64,000 nucleotides of DNA from Osedax fenrisi (Eukaryota > Annelida > Polychaeta > Sabellida > Siboglinidae). Below, piece after piece: positions 1-12,672 of this stretch. The notes under the pieces are model-generated. The model was not told the DNA's origin. It saw only the letters and a program-made list of their open reading frames with translations, and made no database searches. The stretch spans positions 86,156,411 through 86,220,410 of the forward strand of contig OZ025243.1 in the NCBI GenBank assembly GCA_964019155.1. Reading direction: 5' to 3'. Position 1 is the first letter of the stretch; each line of letters begins with the position of its first letter. A program made the translations under genes and the position numbers.

Positions 1-484
1 GTGCGAATTATATATATATATATAATATTATATATATATATAATGTATACATTCGCTATTTTTATCTATATGTGATATATATTGTTAGATACACATTATA
101 GAATTATAATTATTAATGATGTGATTAAAATAAATACTTAAACAACAACAACAACATAAATACTCAATATATTTAATTAATAATAGTTATAGATTATTAA
201 TTATTTTAAAATATAATTTTTAATTATAGATTCATACATATACATTATAGTATTATCGATTTAATCATAGATTCATATGTATAATCGACTTTAAAAATAA
301 AATATTATATAGAATATAATTGATTCACGGAAAATTATACATTATGGATTATGTATTACTCTCTGTAATTCATTGTTTTTCTAGCGTCATTGTCATTACT
401 AATATTATTACTGTGTTAATGATTTTAATAATATAAATCAATTATGTATTTAAACGTTAATATATACAGTGTACCCTGTATATA
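1..484. other. AT-rich sequence, no gene
   Basis: The stretch is made of (TA)n runs and low-complexity A/T sequence. No reading frame with coding character is seen on either strand, and no RNA gene or recognisable element is present. Confidence 0.6.
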
Positions 485-1530
485 CCGGTGTCATATTGAG
501 ATGTTACCACTTTGAGATTTTTTATCAACCGAGCTTAGAACTATTCATATTATTGATCATAGATTTTAAATTCATATTGACTGCATTATAATACCATATA
601 ATCATATGATTTATTAAAAAATAATCATAATATATAAATATTACTATGTTGGTAATGGAAAATGTATTTTAAATATATAATTGAATTAATTCTTGTGATA
701 ATTTTTATTTATTTTCATATTAAATTAAAAATTTGTTTGAAATAGGTGAAACCTAATAATCATTTATTATGAATATTGAAATAAACGAATGTTAGGGTAT
801 TCACATTATAAGTATTTATATTAATTAAATATAGTGAATAATATTACATGTGAATAGAATACATTAGTTCAGTTCAGAATTCATAGTAAATTAATAACTT
901 TGAAACAATTTTTAAATGAATGTAGAAATGTCGTTAAATTATGAAGCTCCGAAATCTATAATTTTACTTCTTTATTAACTATGCACATAACATGTAGCAT
1001 TTTAAGTTTATTTTATAATATTGGTAAAATAAAATGCAACTTGAATGATATATCATAATAATTAGTAATATTTATTATTTACTTTTAAATTTAATCTAAA
1101 CATTTTTCGAAGTTATTAATTTCATATGAATTCTGAATTTAAATAATGTATTGTATTCGGATGAAATATTATTCAATATATTGAATTAATATAAATGCGT
1201 ATAATTTGAATATATTAACATTCATTTATTTCAATATTCATAATAAGTAAATTATTTCAAACACATTTTTAATTTAATTTGAAAATAAATAATCATTATC
1301 ACACAAAATAAATCGATTATCAAGTTTAAAATGCATTTTCCATTGTCAACAAGGTAACGATAATGATTAAATATACAATTGTATTATAAGCTATTACAAT
1401 GCAGTAAAGATTAATTTAAAATAGATGATTGATAATATGAATAGGTCAAAGTTCGTAATATGAATAGGTCAAAGTTCGGTTGGTAACAAATCTCAAATCA
1501 GTAACATTTCATTACGACACTGGCATTATA
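485..1530. repeat. Diverged inverted-repeat (foldback-type) element
   Basis: The left half (about 485-960) returns in reverse complement in the right half (about 990-1530). Outer ends: the left begins CCGGTGTCATATTGAG and the right ends ATTACGACACTGG. The left CTATTCATATTATTGATCAT matches the reverse complement of the right segment near 1425-1445, and GGAAAATGTATTTTAAA near 657 matches TTTAAAATGCATTTTCC near 1326. The arms carry many substitutions and small indels, so the copy is old. A 22-base segment ending AGGTCAAAGTTCG is duplicated in tandem in the right arm (about 1434-1479). No coding sequence is present. It is probably a non-autonomous DNA transposon; no clear target-site duplication was identified. 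Confidence 0.6.
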
Positions 1531-1611
1531 ATGTAGTTATTTATCGAAAATTAATCAAATTATATTTGTTATAAAGAGATATGAATTATATATATATATA
1601 TATATATATTA

Positions 1612-1914
1612 AACTGCCTGTATGGATCAGTGGATAAGGCGTCAGACACACAAGTAGTAGGACACGGGTTCGAGCCTCGTCCGGACCATTAATTAATTTT
1701 ATAAAATGGGTATTAAAATATTATTTAGAAGTGATCTTATATAATTGTGTATAAATAAATGATTGGCTCTCGTTAAAACCATGGATGCCTTAACATGAGA
1801 TCAGCTTCGAAGGAATATTAAAGCCATATATGTTTATCAGTGAAAACTTCATCTAAGTTCCTGGATGGGATGAAAGGACTCCATCAAATAACTATAACAA
1901 TAACAATAACAATA
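1612..1914 (+). mobile_element. tRNA-derived SINE, copy 1 (full length)
   Basis: The head (about 1614-1688) has pol III promoter boxes: an A-box-like TGGATCAGTGGATAAGGCG and a B-box GGGTTCGAGCC. The body runs to about 1890 and includes CTCTCGTTAAAACCATGGAT and AGTTCCTGGATGGGATGAAA. The tail is (AACAAT)n. The same head and body recur at 56323-56590 (+) and 58226-58503 (-), and head-less bodies occur at 43019-43262, 51845-52070 and 46905-47110. Multiple copies, truncation of heads and the simple tail show a SINE family rather than a tRNA gene. Confidence 0.85.
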
Positions 1915-2397
1915 TATAAATTGTGAAGTGTCACGCTGCAGCATTATTCTATTGTAAACTGATGCAATTCAAATTTATATTTACTAGGTTCATTATTTAT
2001 AACGCGTTAAAACTAGGCAAACTTTCTTATTAAGGAGTTTAAGTGAATGTACACTGATACATATATTCATTTATATATATATATATTAATTAATAATTAA
2101 TAATAATTAATAAATGATTATAAATATGCCATGCTAATATAACGTAATAACGATTATAATAGAATACAGTATAATCTATAATTGGTGAATGCATGTTTTA
2201 TGACCCTTGACACTTGACCACTAACCTCTTACAAGAATTCTAATCATCGGAATAGTGATCTCTTAATCATGCGCGCCGTTTATTATTCTACCTTATCGAT
2301 ATTACTTTATTAATAATAATAATACTTTATTAGCAGAAGTTATTAATTATTAATATTATACATACGCGAACAACATACACGCGCCCACACACGCGCG

Positions 2398-2434
<37 letters not shown>
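1915..2434. other. AT-rich spacer with (CA)n/(TA)n
   Basis: No gene is seen. The end of the stretch holds an alternating purine-pyrimidine run of ACGCGC, (CA)n and (TA)n at about 2375-2436. Confidence 0.5.
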
Positions 2435-2439
<5 letters not shown>

Positions 2440-2590
2440 TACGTCATAGATGATTACGTCATAGTATGACGTCATCATGGCTACGTCAAAATGACTACGT
2501 CAGCATGATGTAGGGCTACGTCACAGGGTTATGACATCAGGGCTACGTTATATGATGCCGTCATCAGGGCTACGTTACCATAGTTACGTC
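2435..2590. promoter_or_regulatory. Cluster of CRE-like TACGTCA/TGACGTCA motifs
   Basis: In about 155 bases there are roughly six copies of TACGTCA, one full palindromic TGACGTCA (about 2467) and several one-base variants such as GCCGTCA. They are spaced irregularly at about 12-25 bases and separated by GGGC/ATGA words. TGACGTCA is the consensus for CREB/ATF-type bZIP factors. The cluster could equally be a decayed minisatellite. No gene is seen next to it. Confidence 0.4.
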
Positions 2591-3296
2591 ATGAGGAAAC
2601 ATACGCCGTATATCCTATATGAATACGTTCACAAGTCGACCCCAGTAAGTAAAGTAATTAGTGATAGTGGTTAGATTATAGTTTGACAATCATCATGATT
2701 TGTGATTAACTGATCACAATACGATTACAATCATATTACAATCATTGATAAGCAACTATGCTTTTATTACCAACTACACTTCTAAATTATTGATATTAAT
2801 ATGAATGTAATCAATGATTGTTAACTTATCACTAACATTGATTTACGATTAGTTGTTAATCATTGATTGTCAACTTACCTAGAACAGATTGACATCATCG
2901 ATATTAATACGATTATAATTATAATCAATGATAGTTAACTGATCACAAATGTAAATCAATGTTAGTAATCGAATGAATATCAATGTGTGTAATCGAATTT
3001 TAATCTGTGATCGTAATCAATACATAGCCCCATGATAGTCATCTGATTACTTGTTGGATTACAATCCGATTACGAACTTTGATGACTTTGCATACTGGGC
3101 CGTAACGTAGGTGCGTTGTACCACGCCCACAAACACATGAACACGCCCACAAACACATGAACACGCGAGTACACGTGTATACGCATACACGATCGTACGC
3201 ACACACCTACGCGTGTACATTGTAATTATAGCGCATGCGGTGAAGTACTGTACAGTGTACACGGATTAACGACATCAAAGAAGATGTTCCACGCAT
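2591..3296. repeat. Degenerate short-word repeats
   Basis: From about 2680 to 3030 the words AATCATTGATTG, GTTAACTTATCA and their complements recur at irregular spacing. From 3120 to 3160 a 21-base CCACAAACACATGAACACG segment is repeated. No coding sequence is seen. Confidence 0.45.
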
Positions 3297-3384
3297 ATTT
3301 AGAACACTGGTACTCTATATATATATATATGACTGTACACTGTACACTGTACAGTCATAGATATAGAGTACCAGTGTTCTAAAT
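3297..3384. repeat. Perfect inverted repeat (hairpin)
   Basis: The 22-base arms 3297-3318 and 3363-3384 are exact reverse complements (ATTTAGAACACTGGTACTC...). They flank an inner inverted repeat GACTGTACA...TGTACAGTC at about 3331-3356. Direct TGTACAG repeats follow at 3391-3418. The sequence could fold into a two-tier cruciform. No function can be assigned. Confidence 0.8.
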
Positions 3385-3612
3385 CTATGTGTACAGTGTA
3401 CAGTGTACAGTGTACACGTTTGCCAGAGATAGTGCGCGCGCGTGTGTCTGCAGGTGTGTGCGTATGTGTGTGTGTGTGTGTAAACGCACGTATATGCGCA
3501 CGTGTATGCATGCTACTACCAATGATGTTGCGATGAAATAGAGAAAATAAAGCCTCAGAAAAATCTGTATTATATACACACATATACAATACTCACACAA
3601 CTTAACATACAT

Positions 3613-3657
<45 letters not shown>

Positions 3658-3702
3658 TATATATATATACATGAATCCATACGAATATAGGTTTACTACA
3701 TA

Positions 3703-3715
3703 ATACACACACACA

Positions 3716-3768
<53 letters not shown>
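3703..3768. repeat. (CA)n microsatellite
   Basis: Nearly pure CA dinucleotide repeat with one interruption, next to (TA)n at 3610-3670. Apparent open frames here are repeat artefacts. Confidence 0.95.
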
Positions 3769-3769
<1 letters not shown>

Positions 3770-4623
3770 AATACACGTATTCATATTCACACGGCCATTT
3801 CTCAATTATATATATACATCATCTAAATGACGCCCATATAATACAATTCATCGCAATACCTTACGTAATATCCTACGCTGTATCACTACTAGCTATTGTT
3901 AATCCAACACTGGTCTCCTACGTGCATTACTTACCGATGACAACTCTGATAATATGCTACCTACTGACGTATCGATTACCATATTAGCATGTATTAACGA
4001 TATACATTATTACTCTATACCTAACATATACCTAACCTATTTGAGTAGTATAGGGGACCATAGGTTACTATAGGGTAATATGTACCTAATACAGGGCACT
4101 AACATCAATACCGCTTTTTATGTGTCGTACGTCGAATTGCCGTCCTTCGATTGCCACCCCACCCCAGAAGGGTGAACTCGAAGGATGAACACTATCTACC
4201 CTCTAGCATCAATACCCTCTCGCATTAATACCGTCAATTTGACGTATATCTTGTATCGACACATACATTAGTCAGATATATTAAATTTATATATTATATC
4301 GTCATATTTATATACTAACTATCGATAATGTATAGTAAACACTACATGTATTTAAATAAATAATGTAGTGCCACCTATTATTACAAAAATGATTTATTTT
4401 CATACTTCGATATATTTTCCAGTCAAAAATAGGATCATTTCTATTTATATTTTTAATCAATTAATATAGAGATCTGGTATTTTCATCAGTCTGGATAATG
4501 AAAATTGAAAGACGAAATTCGACTTTTGAAAAATTAAAAACGGTATTGCCCTTCTTCCTCATCACTGTGGTGAGGAATTGGCATGTTAATTCAGAAATGT
4601 ATTGTTATACTGAAATGATAATA
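3769..4623. other. Spacer without gene
   Basis: AT-rich unique-looking sequence. The words 'catcaataccg' near 4105 and 4205-4235 resemble motifs of the adjacent MITE (4624-5432) and may be a relic of a related element. No coding exon is supported. Confidence 0.45.
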
Positions 4624-5432
4624 TAGGGGAGAGTACTCGAATACCGACACCCTAGTAATAAATCACGATAACGTTATTATTTCTCAATTAAATATTACAA
4701 AATTTTATTTATTAGTATTAATTAGGTATATACATATAATAGCTATTTTAAAATTTAATTTAGTTTGCTTAACTCTGAGATAACAGGGGTGTCGATATTA
4801 CAGGCACAGCCTCGAATACCGACACCTTGGCACATAATATCGACACCCTAAATATATTGATATTTAGATATACAATATATCATTTAATATCCACTATCCA
4901 ATCAGAATTGAATGCGCATTACTCTTAGTTAACACACGCAATTCATACGTTTTTTTCCTAAAATTAATTATATCATAACGCACGCACATCATAAACAAAT
5001 AACCATGATTGGTTAAAGGGTGTCGATATTACGTGCAATTAGGGTGTCGGTATTATGAAAATATATGTTGCTTAGGTAAACGTCAATAGCCGTGTAACAA
5101 ATTATCAAAATAACAAAATCTGTTTTGGCACATTCTAAAATATAATTAGATCTATACGATTTATTTAAAATATTAAAAAAAATATTTATTTTCAAATGAT
5201 TGAGAATCGATATTGTACTTCAAAAATTTCATAAATTTAGAGTTGTAACGAAAAAATCTGTTTTTTGTTTATAATTAAAAAAATATAAATATTAAAAAAA
5301 AAATGTATACTTATATAAATTAGAATTATATTGATTATTTCATACATTAATTATTTGTTTATGGAATTATATTTTAGGAGATCTCTAGGGTTTCGATATT
5401 ACGTGCATGTCGATATTAGAGCACTCTCCCCT
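4624..5432. mobile_element. MITE-like element, subfamily C
   Basis: It begins TAGGGGAGAGTACTCG and ends GAGCACTCTCCCCT, a terminal inverted repeat. Inside, the words TACCGACACC and GTCGATATTA recur in both orientations near the left end (about 4640), near 4790-4850, near 5020-5055 and at the right end (about 5390-5420). No transposase frame is present. Its layout matches the subfamily A copies (for example 14769-15539) and B (23728-24680), but with its own motif variant. A TA target duplication is possible but not certain. Confidence 0.75.
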
Positions 5433-5509
5433 TCTATTGTAAAGTATACTTTATATTTATGTGACTGATTAAGCGTAAGTGTTAAGCTTTATTCCATTAT
5501 AATGCTATA

Positions 5510-7775
5510 CCTTTACCTTCTCCATTATCTTTACCTTTACCTTCTCCATTATCTTTACCTTTACCTTCTCCATTATCTTTACCTTTACCTTCTCCATTAT
5601 CTTTACCTTTACCTTCTCCATTATCTTTACCTTAACATTCTCCATTATCTTTACCTTTACCTTCTCCATTATCTTTACCTTTACCTTCTCCATTATCTTT
5701 ACCTTCTCCATTATATTTACCTTTACCTTCTCCATTATCTTTACCTTTACCTTCTCCATTATCTTTAACTTTACCTTCTCCATTATCTTTACCTTTACCT
5801 TCTCCATTATCTTTACCTTTACCTTCTCCATTATCTTTACCTTTACCTTCTCCATTATCTTTAACTTTACCTTCTCCATTATCTTTACCTTTACCTTCTC
5901 CATTATCTTTACCTTTACCTTCTCCATTATCTTTACCTTTACCTTCTCCATTATCTTTACCTTTACCTTCTCCATTATCTTTACCTTTACCTTCTCCATT
6001 ATCTTTACCTTCTCCATTATCTTTACCTTTACCTTCTCCATTATCTTTACCTTTACCTTCTCCATTATCTTTACCTTTACCTTCTCCATTATCTTTATCT
6101 TTACCTTCTCCATTATCTTTACCTTTACCTTCTCCATTATCTTTAACTTTACCTTCTCCATTATCTTTACCTTTACCTTCTCCATTATCTTTACCTTTAC
6201 CTTCTCCATTATCTTTACCTTTACCTTCTCCATTATCTTTACCTTTACCTTCTCCATTATCTTTACCTTTACCTTCTCCATTATCTTTACCTTTACCTTC
6301 TCCATTATCTTTACCTTTACCTTCTCCATTATCTTTACCTTTACCTTCTCCATTATCTTTACCTTTACCTTCTCCATTATCTTTAACTTTACCTTCTCCA
6401 TTATCTTTACCTTTACCTTCTCCGTTATCTTTACCTTTACCTTCTCCATTATCTTTACCTTTACCTTCTCCATTATCTTTACCTTTACCTTCTCCATTAT
6501 CTTTACCTTTACCTTCTCCATTATCTTTACCTTTACCTTCTCCATTATCTTTACCTTTACCTTCTCCATTATCTTTACCTTTACCTTCTCCATTATCTTT
6601 ACCTTTACCTTCTCCATTATCTTTACCTTTACCTTATCCATTATCTTTAACTGTACCTTCTCCATTATCTTTACCTTTACCTTCTCCATTATCTTTACCT
6701 TTACCTTCTCCATTATCTTTACCTTTACCTTCTCCATTATCTTTACCTTCTCCATTATCTTTACCTTTACCTTCTCCATTATCTTTACCTTTACCTTCTC
6801 CATTATCTTTAACTTTACCTTCTCCATTATCTTTACCTTTACCTTCTCCATTATCTTTACCTTTACCTTCTCCATTATCTTTACCTTTACCTTCTCCATT
6901 ATCTTTACCTTTACCTTCTCCATTATCTTTACCTTTACCTTCTCCATTATCTTTACCTTTACCTTCTCCATTATCTTTACCTTTACCTTCTCCATTATCT
7001 TTACCTTCTCCATTATCTTTACCTTTACCTTCTCCATTATCTTTACCTTTACCTTCTCCATTATCTTTAACTTTACCTTCTCCATTATCTTTACCTTTAC
7101 CTTCTCCATTATCTTTACCTTTACCTTCTCCATTATCTTTACCTTTACCTTCTCCATTATCTTTAACTTTACCTTCTCCATTATCTTTACCTTTACCTTC
7201 TCCATTATCTCTACCTTTACCTTCTCCATTATCTTTACCTTTACCTTCTCCATTATCTTTACCTTTACCTTCTCCATTATCTTTACCTTTACCTTCTCCA
7301 TTATATTTACCTTTACCTTCTCCATTATCTTTACCTCTTCCTTCTCCATTATCTTTACCTTTACCTTCTCCATTATCTTTATCTTTACCTTCTCCATTAT
7401 CTTTACCTTTACCTTCTCCATTATCTTTACCTTTACCTTCTCCATTATCTTTACCTCTTCCTTCTCCATTATCTTTACCTCTTCCTTCTCCATTATCTTT
7501 ACCTTTACCTTCTCCATTATCTTTACCTTTACCTTCTCCATTATCTTTACCTCTTCCTTCTCCATTATCTTTACCTTTACCTTCTCCATTATCTTTATCT
7601 TTACCTTCTCCATTATCTTTACCTTTACCTTCTCCATTATCTTTACCTTTACCTTCTCCATTATCTTTACCTTTACCTTCTCCATTATCTTTACATTTAC
7701 CTTCTCCATTATCTTTACCTTTACCTTCTCCATTATCTTTACCTTTACCTTCTCCATTATCTTTACCTTTACCTT
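5510..7775. repeat. 24-bp minisatellite array (about 94 units)
   Basis: Tandem units read CTTTACC-TTTACCTTCTCC-ATTAT, with occasional 18-bp units that lack one hexamer and scattered single-base variants. All length variants are multiples of three, so the - strand stays open for 759 codons with an 8-residue period (EKVKVKIM). A + strand frame is broken where CTTTAACTTT creates stops. The protein would be a lysine-rich repeat with no known domain, no flanking unique coding sequence and no splice context, so I treat it as satellite DNA. An expressed repeat protein cannot be excluded from sequence alone. Confidence 0.95.
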
Positions 7776-8347
7776 CAAGGTCACATCGTTCTATTGATAT
7801 CCCTTATTGACACAAAATCCTCATATTTCATTTCATAGATATATCTAAACTTCTATTCTTACTATTTGTCACGTGGTATTATTCCGGGAATATTGTAAAC
7901 GTTCATTTTGGAAATGCACTTTGAAATGCGTAATGTTTATATATTTAAGTGTTTAAATAACTATTATAATTACCATATACATACATATATACACACATAC
8001 TAATACACACGTACATATATACGCATACTAATACACACACACACAATGTTCGAAAATACACCCACACAACTATACATAAATACTCGCAATTGCGTTAACC
8101 ACATATCGATACACACATGCACACTCACACACACTCACATACACACATACTCACACAAATGTATACACACATACTCACTCACACACACTCACCCACACTC
8201 ACACATACACACACAACCGCACGCACAACCGCACACACATGCATATAGTTAGGGTACGTAGTGGGCACGGGCTAGACGCGCGCATTCGTAATACTATCAA
8301 TCACGTGAGTGTTTTGTTTACATTCTCATAGTACCGGATACCTACTC

Positions 8348-8386
<39 letters not shown>

Positions 8387-9299
8387 CAGGAGGAAAGATA
8401 ATACTTATATAAGATAGCGGGGATGATAAGGTGATGATAAGGTGATGAAGGGAATATCAAATAATGAAATTTATGAAATAAATATTATCTATTTTATAAT
8501 CATTAGATTTTTCTAACCCTCCACTCACCCCAATACTTTACGGTTTCCATATCACCGCCCTTTAATGTAATCTTGTTATGATTAATTATTCCCTTTTATA
8601 TGTATATAACAATAGAAACATTGTACAGCAATACTCACCTTTGTAGTTACTATTACTAGCGGCGACATATGCTTTACAATAAACTAAGTATTATATATAA
8701 TTATATTAATTTTGTTACAGAATAATGATAATGAATGGGACTTTCTTATAGCTATACTTAAACCATTCCAAAGTATTGGTTCAGGTTTAAGTAAGGTATT
8801 ATTCATATAATTATATTTAAAATAAGGTTGAATAAAATCATAGTTACTCCTGGTATTAAATATTTGTTAAGGTTAATCAATAATAGGATGGAACACTTTA
8901 TAGAATATGTATACATGTAAATGCAAGTCTTGTACTTATAAATAAACCGTTGAAAATCATTTGGTTTATTAACAATTATTTTTTAAATATTTTTTTGAAT
9001 AAAATAAATGTTATTTACGTTTTAGTCATAACTATCATATATATATATACTCGATTACATATCTATTCTATATACGATATACTATAATATATATATATAT
9101 ATATATATAGAAATGCGAACGAATAAATATGCGGTAATGCTCTATGATTTATAGCTTTATATTGTTTATATATTACTGTATATTTATATTTATAGCAATT
9201 ATTAATACTGATATAATGGTAGTAACTACCACGGCAGTATTATTATTAGTATTATTATTATTTATTGATTTATTGTTTTATTAATATATTAATATAATG
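7776..9299. other. Spacer with CA-rich repeats, no gene
   Basis: It holds degenerate (CA)n/CACACTCA repeats at about 7985-8240 and (TA)n at 8350-8384 and 9080-9108. The rest is AT-rich sequence without a supportable gene. Confidence 0.5.
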
Positions 9300-10800
9300 A
9301 TATGTATACTTTACAAATATTAGCGATAATACGATATATATGATAACATATGTTATATAAATAAACAATAATAATACGTAATTAAAACAATGACAAATGT
9401 AACAAGATTTACAGTTATCGGGAAAATAAATACAAAATAATTGATAATATAATAAATATAATACATTGGTTGACGGAGGCTAAGCCGTCTCGGGAGCCAT
9501 GTTTTTATATATAATAGATAAGGTTCCTCTACGTATATTAAGATAGAACCTATAGAAAGAAAAATCCGAAAACAAAAATGAGAGCTTTTTCCTAGAAAAT
9601 TAGTATGGGATATATACAAATATTAACATGGGGTTAATAGGAAGTAATTTAAATTATGTATTAATTGAGTTTGTATACACCTTATTTTAATAAATACTCA
9701 TACATTGTCTTATAATTATATTTATCAATTATTGTATGTCGATACAAATGTTAAATATTTCATATATTTTGTGTGTGCAAATACCTAGAAATAATTGTTA
9801 AAATACGATTTATGTTTTAATTTTTGTTTGTATCTTAAGAATATTATTGATTGCTAATTTATTTAAGCAAATATATAGTCGAAAATATAATCGAAAGTAT
9901 AAAGTATAAATATTTGCTAACGATAACATACGTTATAGAAATAAACAAATAATAATATGAAATTAAAAAATTAAATAAATTAAAACGTTTTACAATTATA
10001 ACTGTAAACGGTATTCCGTAAAAATAAACGAAAAATAATCGAAAGTAGAAATAAATCATATAGTAAATAAACGAAAAATTATCAAAATAGAAATAAAATA
10101 AATTATTTTGTAAGTGGCATCGAAATATTCAATTTCTACTTTAACTTTATAGAATTCTTCTTATCTTTGTACCCTCTCTTAGTAATACATTATTATTTAT
10201 ATAGTGTAATATTTAAATTATACATTTAAAATATATTATAAACAGAACATTTAAAAAATTAATTAAACCAATACTAGAATGAAACAAACAAATAATGTAA
10301 TACTTACCTAAATCTGAAATAATAGTAGGTAGTACATTATTAATTTTATATTTTAATTGTATAATAAATGTGAAACATATATATATATATATACAAACAG
10401 AACACGTTAAAAATAAAATATACCAATATATCTATAGGTATATATACACAAATAGAACACGTTAATAACAAAACAAACACATAATATTACGAAACATACA
10501 ATATAATACTTATCACTATAATCTGAAATAATAGTAAATTATTAATATTGTATTTTAGTAATATAATAAATTTGAAACATATATGCATAATATATATATT
10601 AAAAAATATAATACAGAACAAACACAAATAAAATAATACTTCCCACTTTATCTGTAATAATAATGAATTATTAATTTTATATTGTAGTATATTTGAAATA
10701 TAGATATAAAAACCTACATTTTCTATAACAAAAACAATTTTTTATTAAAAACCCCGAAAAGATAATGTAATAAATAAGATACAAAATGAAACATAAATCA
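9300..10800. repeat. Dispersed AT-rich repeat family with internal tandem copies
   Basis: The segment GATAACATA(T/C)GTTATA(T/G)AAATAAAC occurs near 9343 and 9922. From about 10240 to 10700 a unit with 'aaacagaacac...aataatact...ctgaaataatagta...ttaatattgtattttagtaatataataaa' recurs about three times with drift. A similar series occurs at about 18100-18760. No coding frame is seen; short Met-initiated frames here are AT-rich noise. It probably belongs to an unclassified dispersed element. Confidence 0.5.
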
Positions 10801-11099
10801 ATATAAAATTATAAATTTTTGTTAAAAAAAAGTTGTTTGTCAAAACAGATTTTGTTTATTTTATTTTAAAATATAAACAGATACCGATTTTATTATATCA
10901 TTATTTAATGAATTCCATATATTAACTGATCTATTATTAATACTATTTTTAATTGTATTATCATAATTATGTATTAAATTTAATTGTATACAAGTAGCCT
11001 ACCAATATTCTACAATTATTCGAAATGTTAAGGATATCAGATATATTTACATCTATATAATTATTAAAATTTTAAAATTGTGGTTAGATCTATTTTTAA

Positions 11100-11589
11100 T
11101 CATCTAAGTTCAAGTGATTCTAATTTAAAATATCCCAATCTCTCTGTATATGATTTATAGTTAATATTTGATGTAATTTATATATCCTACGCATCTTGTA
11201 ATTAATCTTCTAGTAAATAATCTTTACACTCTTTCAATTTTGTCTATAAGACTACGAAATTTACTAACCTTTGAAAAAGGTGACCACATTATGGATGCAT
11301 ATTCTAAAATTGGTCTGCAATATATTGTATATGTATTTAATAATGCTCTAGGGGATTTTGTAGTAATGCATCTACAAATTGAATTCAGAGAAAAATAAGC
11401 TTTTTTACAAATATAATCAATATGTTTATTAAATAAAAGGTTATTTTCAAATATTATTCCTAAATCTTTATAACAAGTAACGTTTTCTAATTGAATATTA
11501 TTTATAAAATATGTTGATGGAGTAACCTTCCCTAAAGTCATAACTGTATATTTTGATAATGAAATATTTAATTTCCATTTATTTGCCAA
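11100..11589 (-). pseudogene. Non-LTR retrotransposon reverse transcriptase fragment
   Basis: The frame 11589 to 11224 encodes about 121 residues of the RT C-terminal ('thumb') region of a LINE. It includes KLNISLSKYTVMTLG, CYKDLGIIF, HIDYICKKA and RPILEYASIMWSP, the last being typical of CR1/jockey-type elements (xRPxLEYASxxWxP). The expected following words (RLFTRRL...) continue in frame after a stop codon at 11221-11223, so the copy is broken. The 5' two thirds of ORF2 are absent. Confidence 0.75.
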
Positions 11590-12081
11590 TTATGAAAATA
11601 AATTTATTATTTTGAAAAAAAAATCTTTCACTCTCATTATTGATTTTATAATAATTTTAATTTATGTATTAATTTCTATCATATTTACTATTTAACATTT
11701 TTTTTTGTGAAATTTCGAAGATATTACATATGATATTATATCTATTTTTAACTTCAAATAACGCTCATAAACTACTGAATTATGTTCATTTTTATTAATG
11801 CCATCTTAATACACGAGTAATTTTCTTTAATAATCGTCTAGATTTTCTATTCTAAAAATATGAGCTGGCTTAACGGAGGCCTTTGAAATATTTAAAAACT
11901 TAGCTTATAATTCATTTTATCTTTTGATTTATAATAGGAATACAATCATACAATTAAAATTATTATTATTATTAATAATAATGGTTTTTATTTACTAAAA
12001 TAATATCTAAAGTAAATTATTTACTAGTTATAATTCTGTATAGAGATTATTATATTATGTATACTATAGTATATATTTATA

Positions 12082-12120
<39 letters not shown>

Positions 12121-12248
12121 CATATTAGGCAATTATGTAAATTAGTGTAGTAGTCTAGTACAACAATATGGTATTGCGTAATATGTGTGAAATTAAATTA
12201 TCAGTAAATGTTGTTATTATCACACCATTACGTATCATCTGTATATAA

Positions 12249-12314
<66 letters not shown>

Positions 12315-12672
12315 TTCAAATTATAATACGGATGTTATAGTAGCTTTCATAAAGTAATGCCGACTCACGTGCTGCCACCTAGCGGGATATCGTAACCCCT
12401 ATCTGCGCACGCGCACGGCGACACGCATGCGCACCACTAGTTAACAATATATGCATCGGACTGCGTACAATATACACCTATAGCACAGAAGTTATCGTTA
12501 TTCGTTATTACGGTCCTTTCATCCCTCATCCAGGCACGTGTTAACCACGTTCCTGGGCGAGGGTGGCTTTATTAAGTATACCCGTATGGTTCTCCGAGTC
12601 ACTTAAGTGTTAAGGTAGCAGTGGTTTGAAAGCGAGCCCGTCATTTTTGTTCACACAGTAATATGTATAAAT
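11590..12672. other. AT-rich spacer with (TA)n
   Basis: It holds (TA)n at about 12080-12118 and 12250-12310. A short GC-richer stretch at 12355-12560 includes words resembling the SINE 3' body (TCATCC...CATCCAGGCA). No gene is seen. Confidence 0.5.

Noticed and set aside
1614..1688. A tRNA gene
   Set aside because: Box A and box B are present, but the sequence is the head of a repeated SINE and the full cloverleaf does not fold convincingly.
3059..3805. Overlapping minus-strand frames rich in C, V, H and T
   Set aside because: They translate (CA)n/(TA)n microsatellites and the hairpin; no domain or start context.
5510..5768. Plus-strand frame of 88 codons over the start of the 24-bp array
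   Set aside because: It is a read-out of the tandem repeat (YLYLLHYL) and is ended by a unit variant that makes TAA.
9353..10059. Minus-strand frames of 66-88 codons with hydrophobic residues
   Set aside because: Hydrophobicity comes from A/T-rich codons in a dispersed repeat; no family resemblance.
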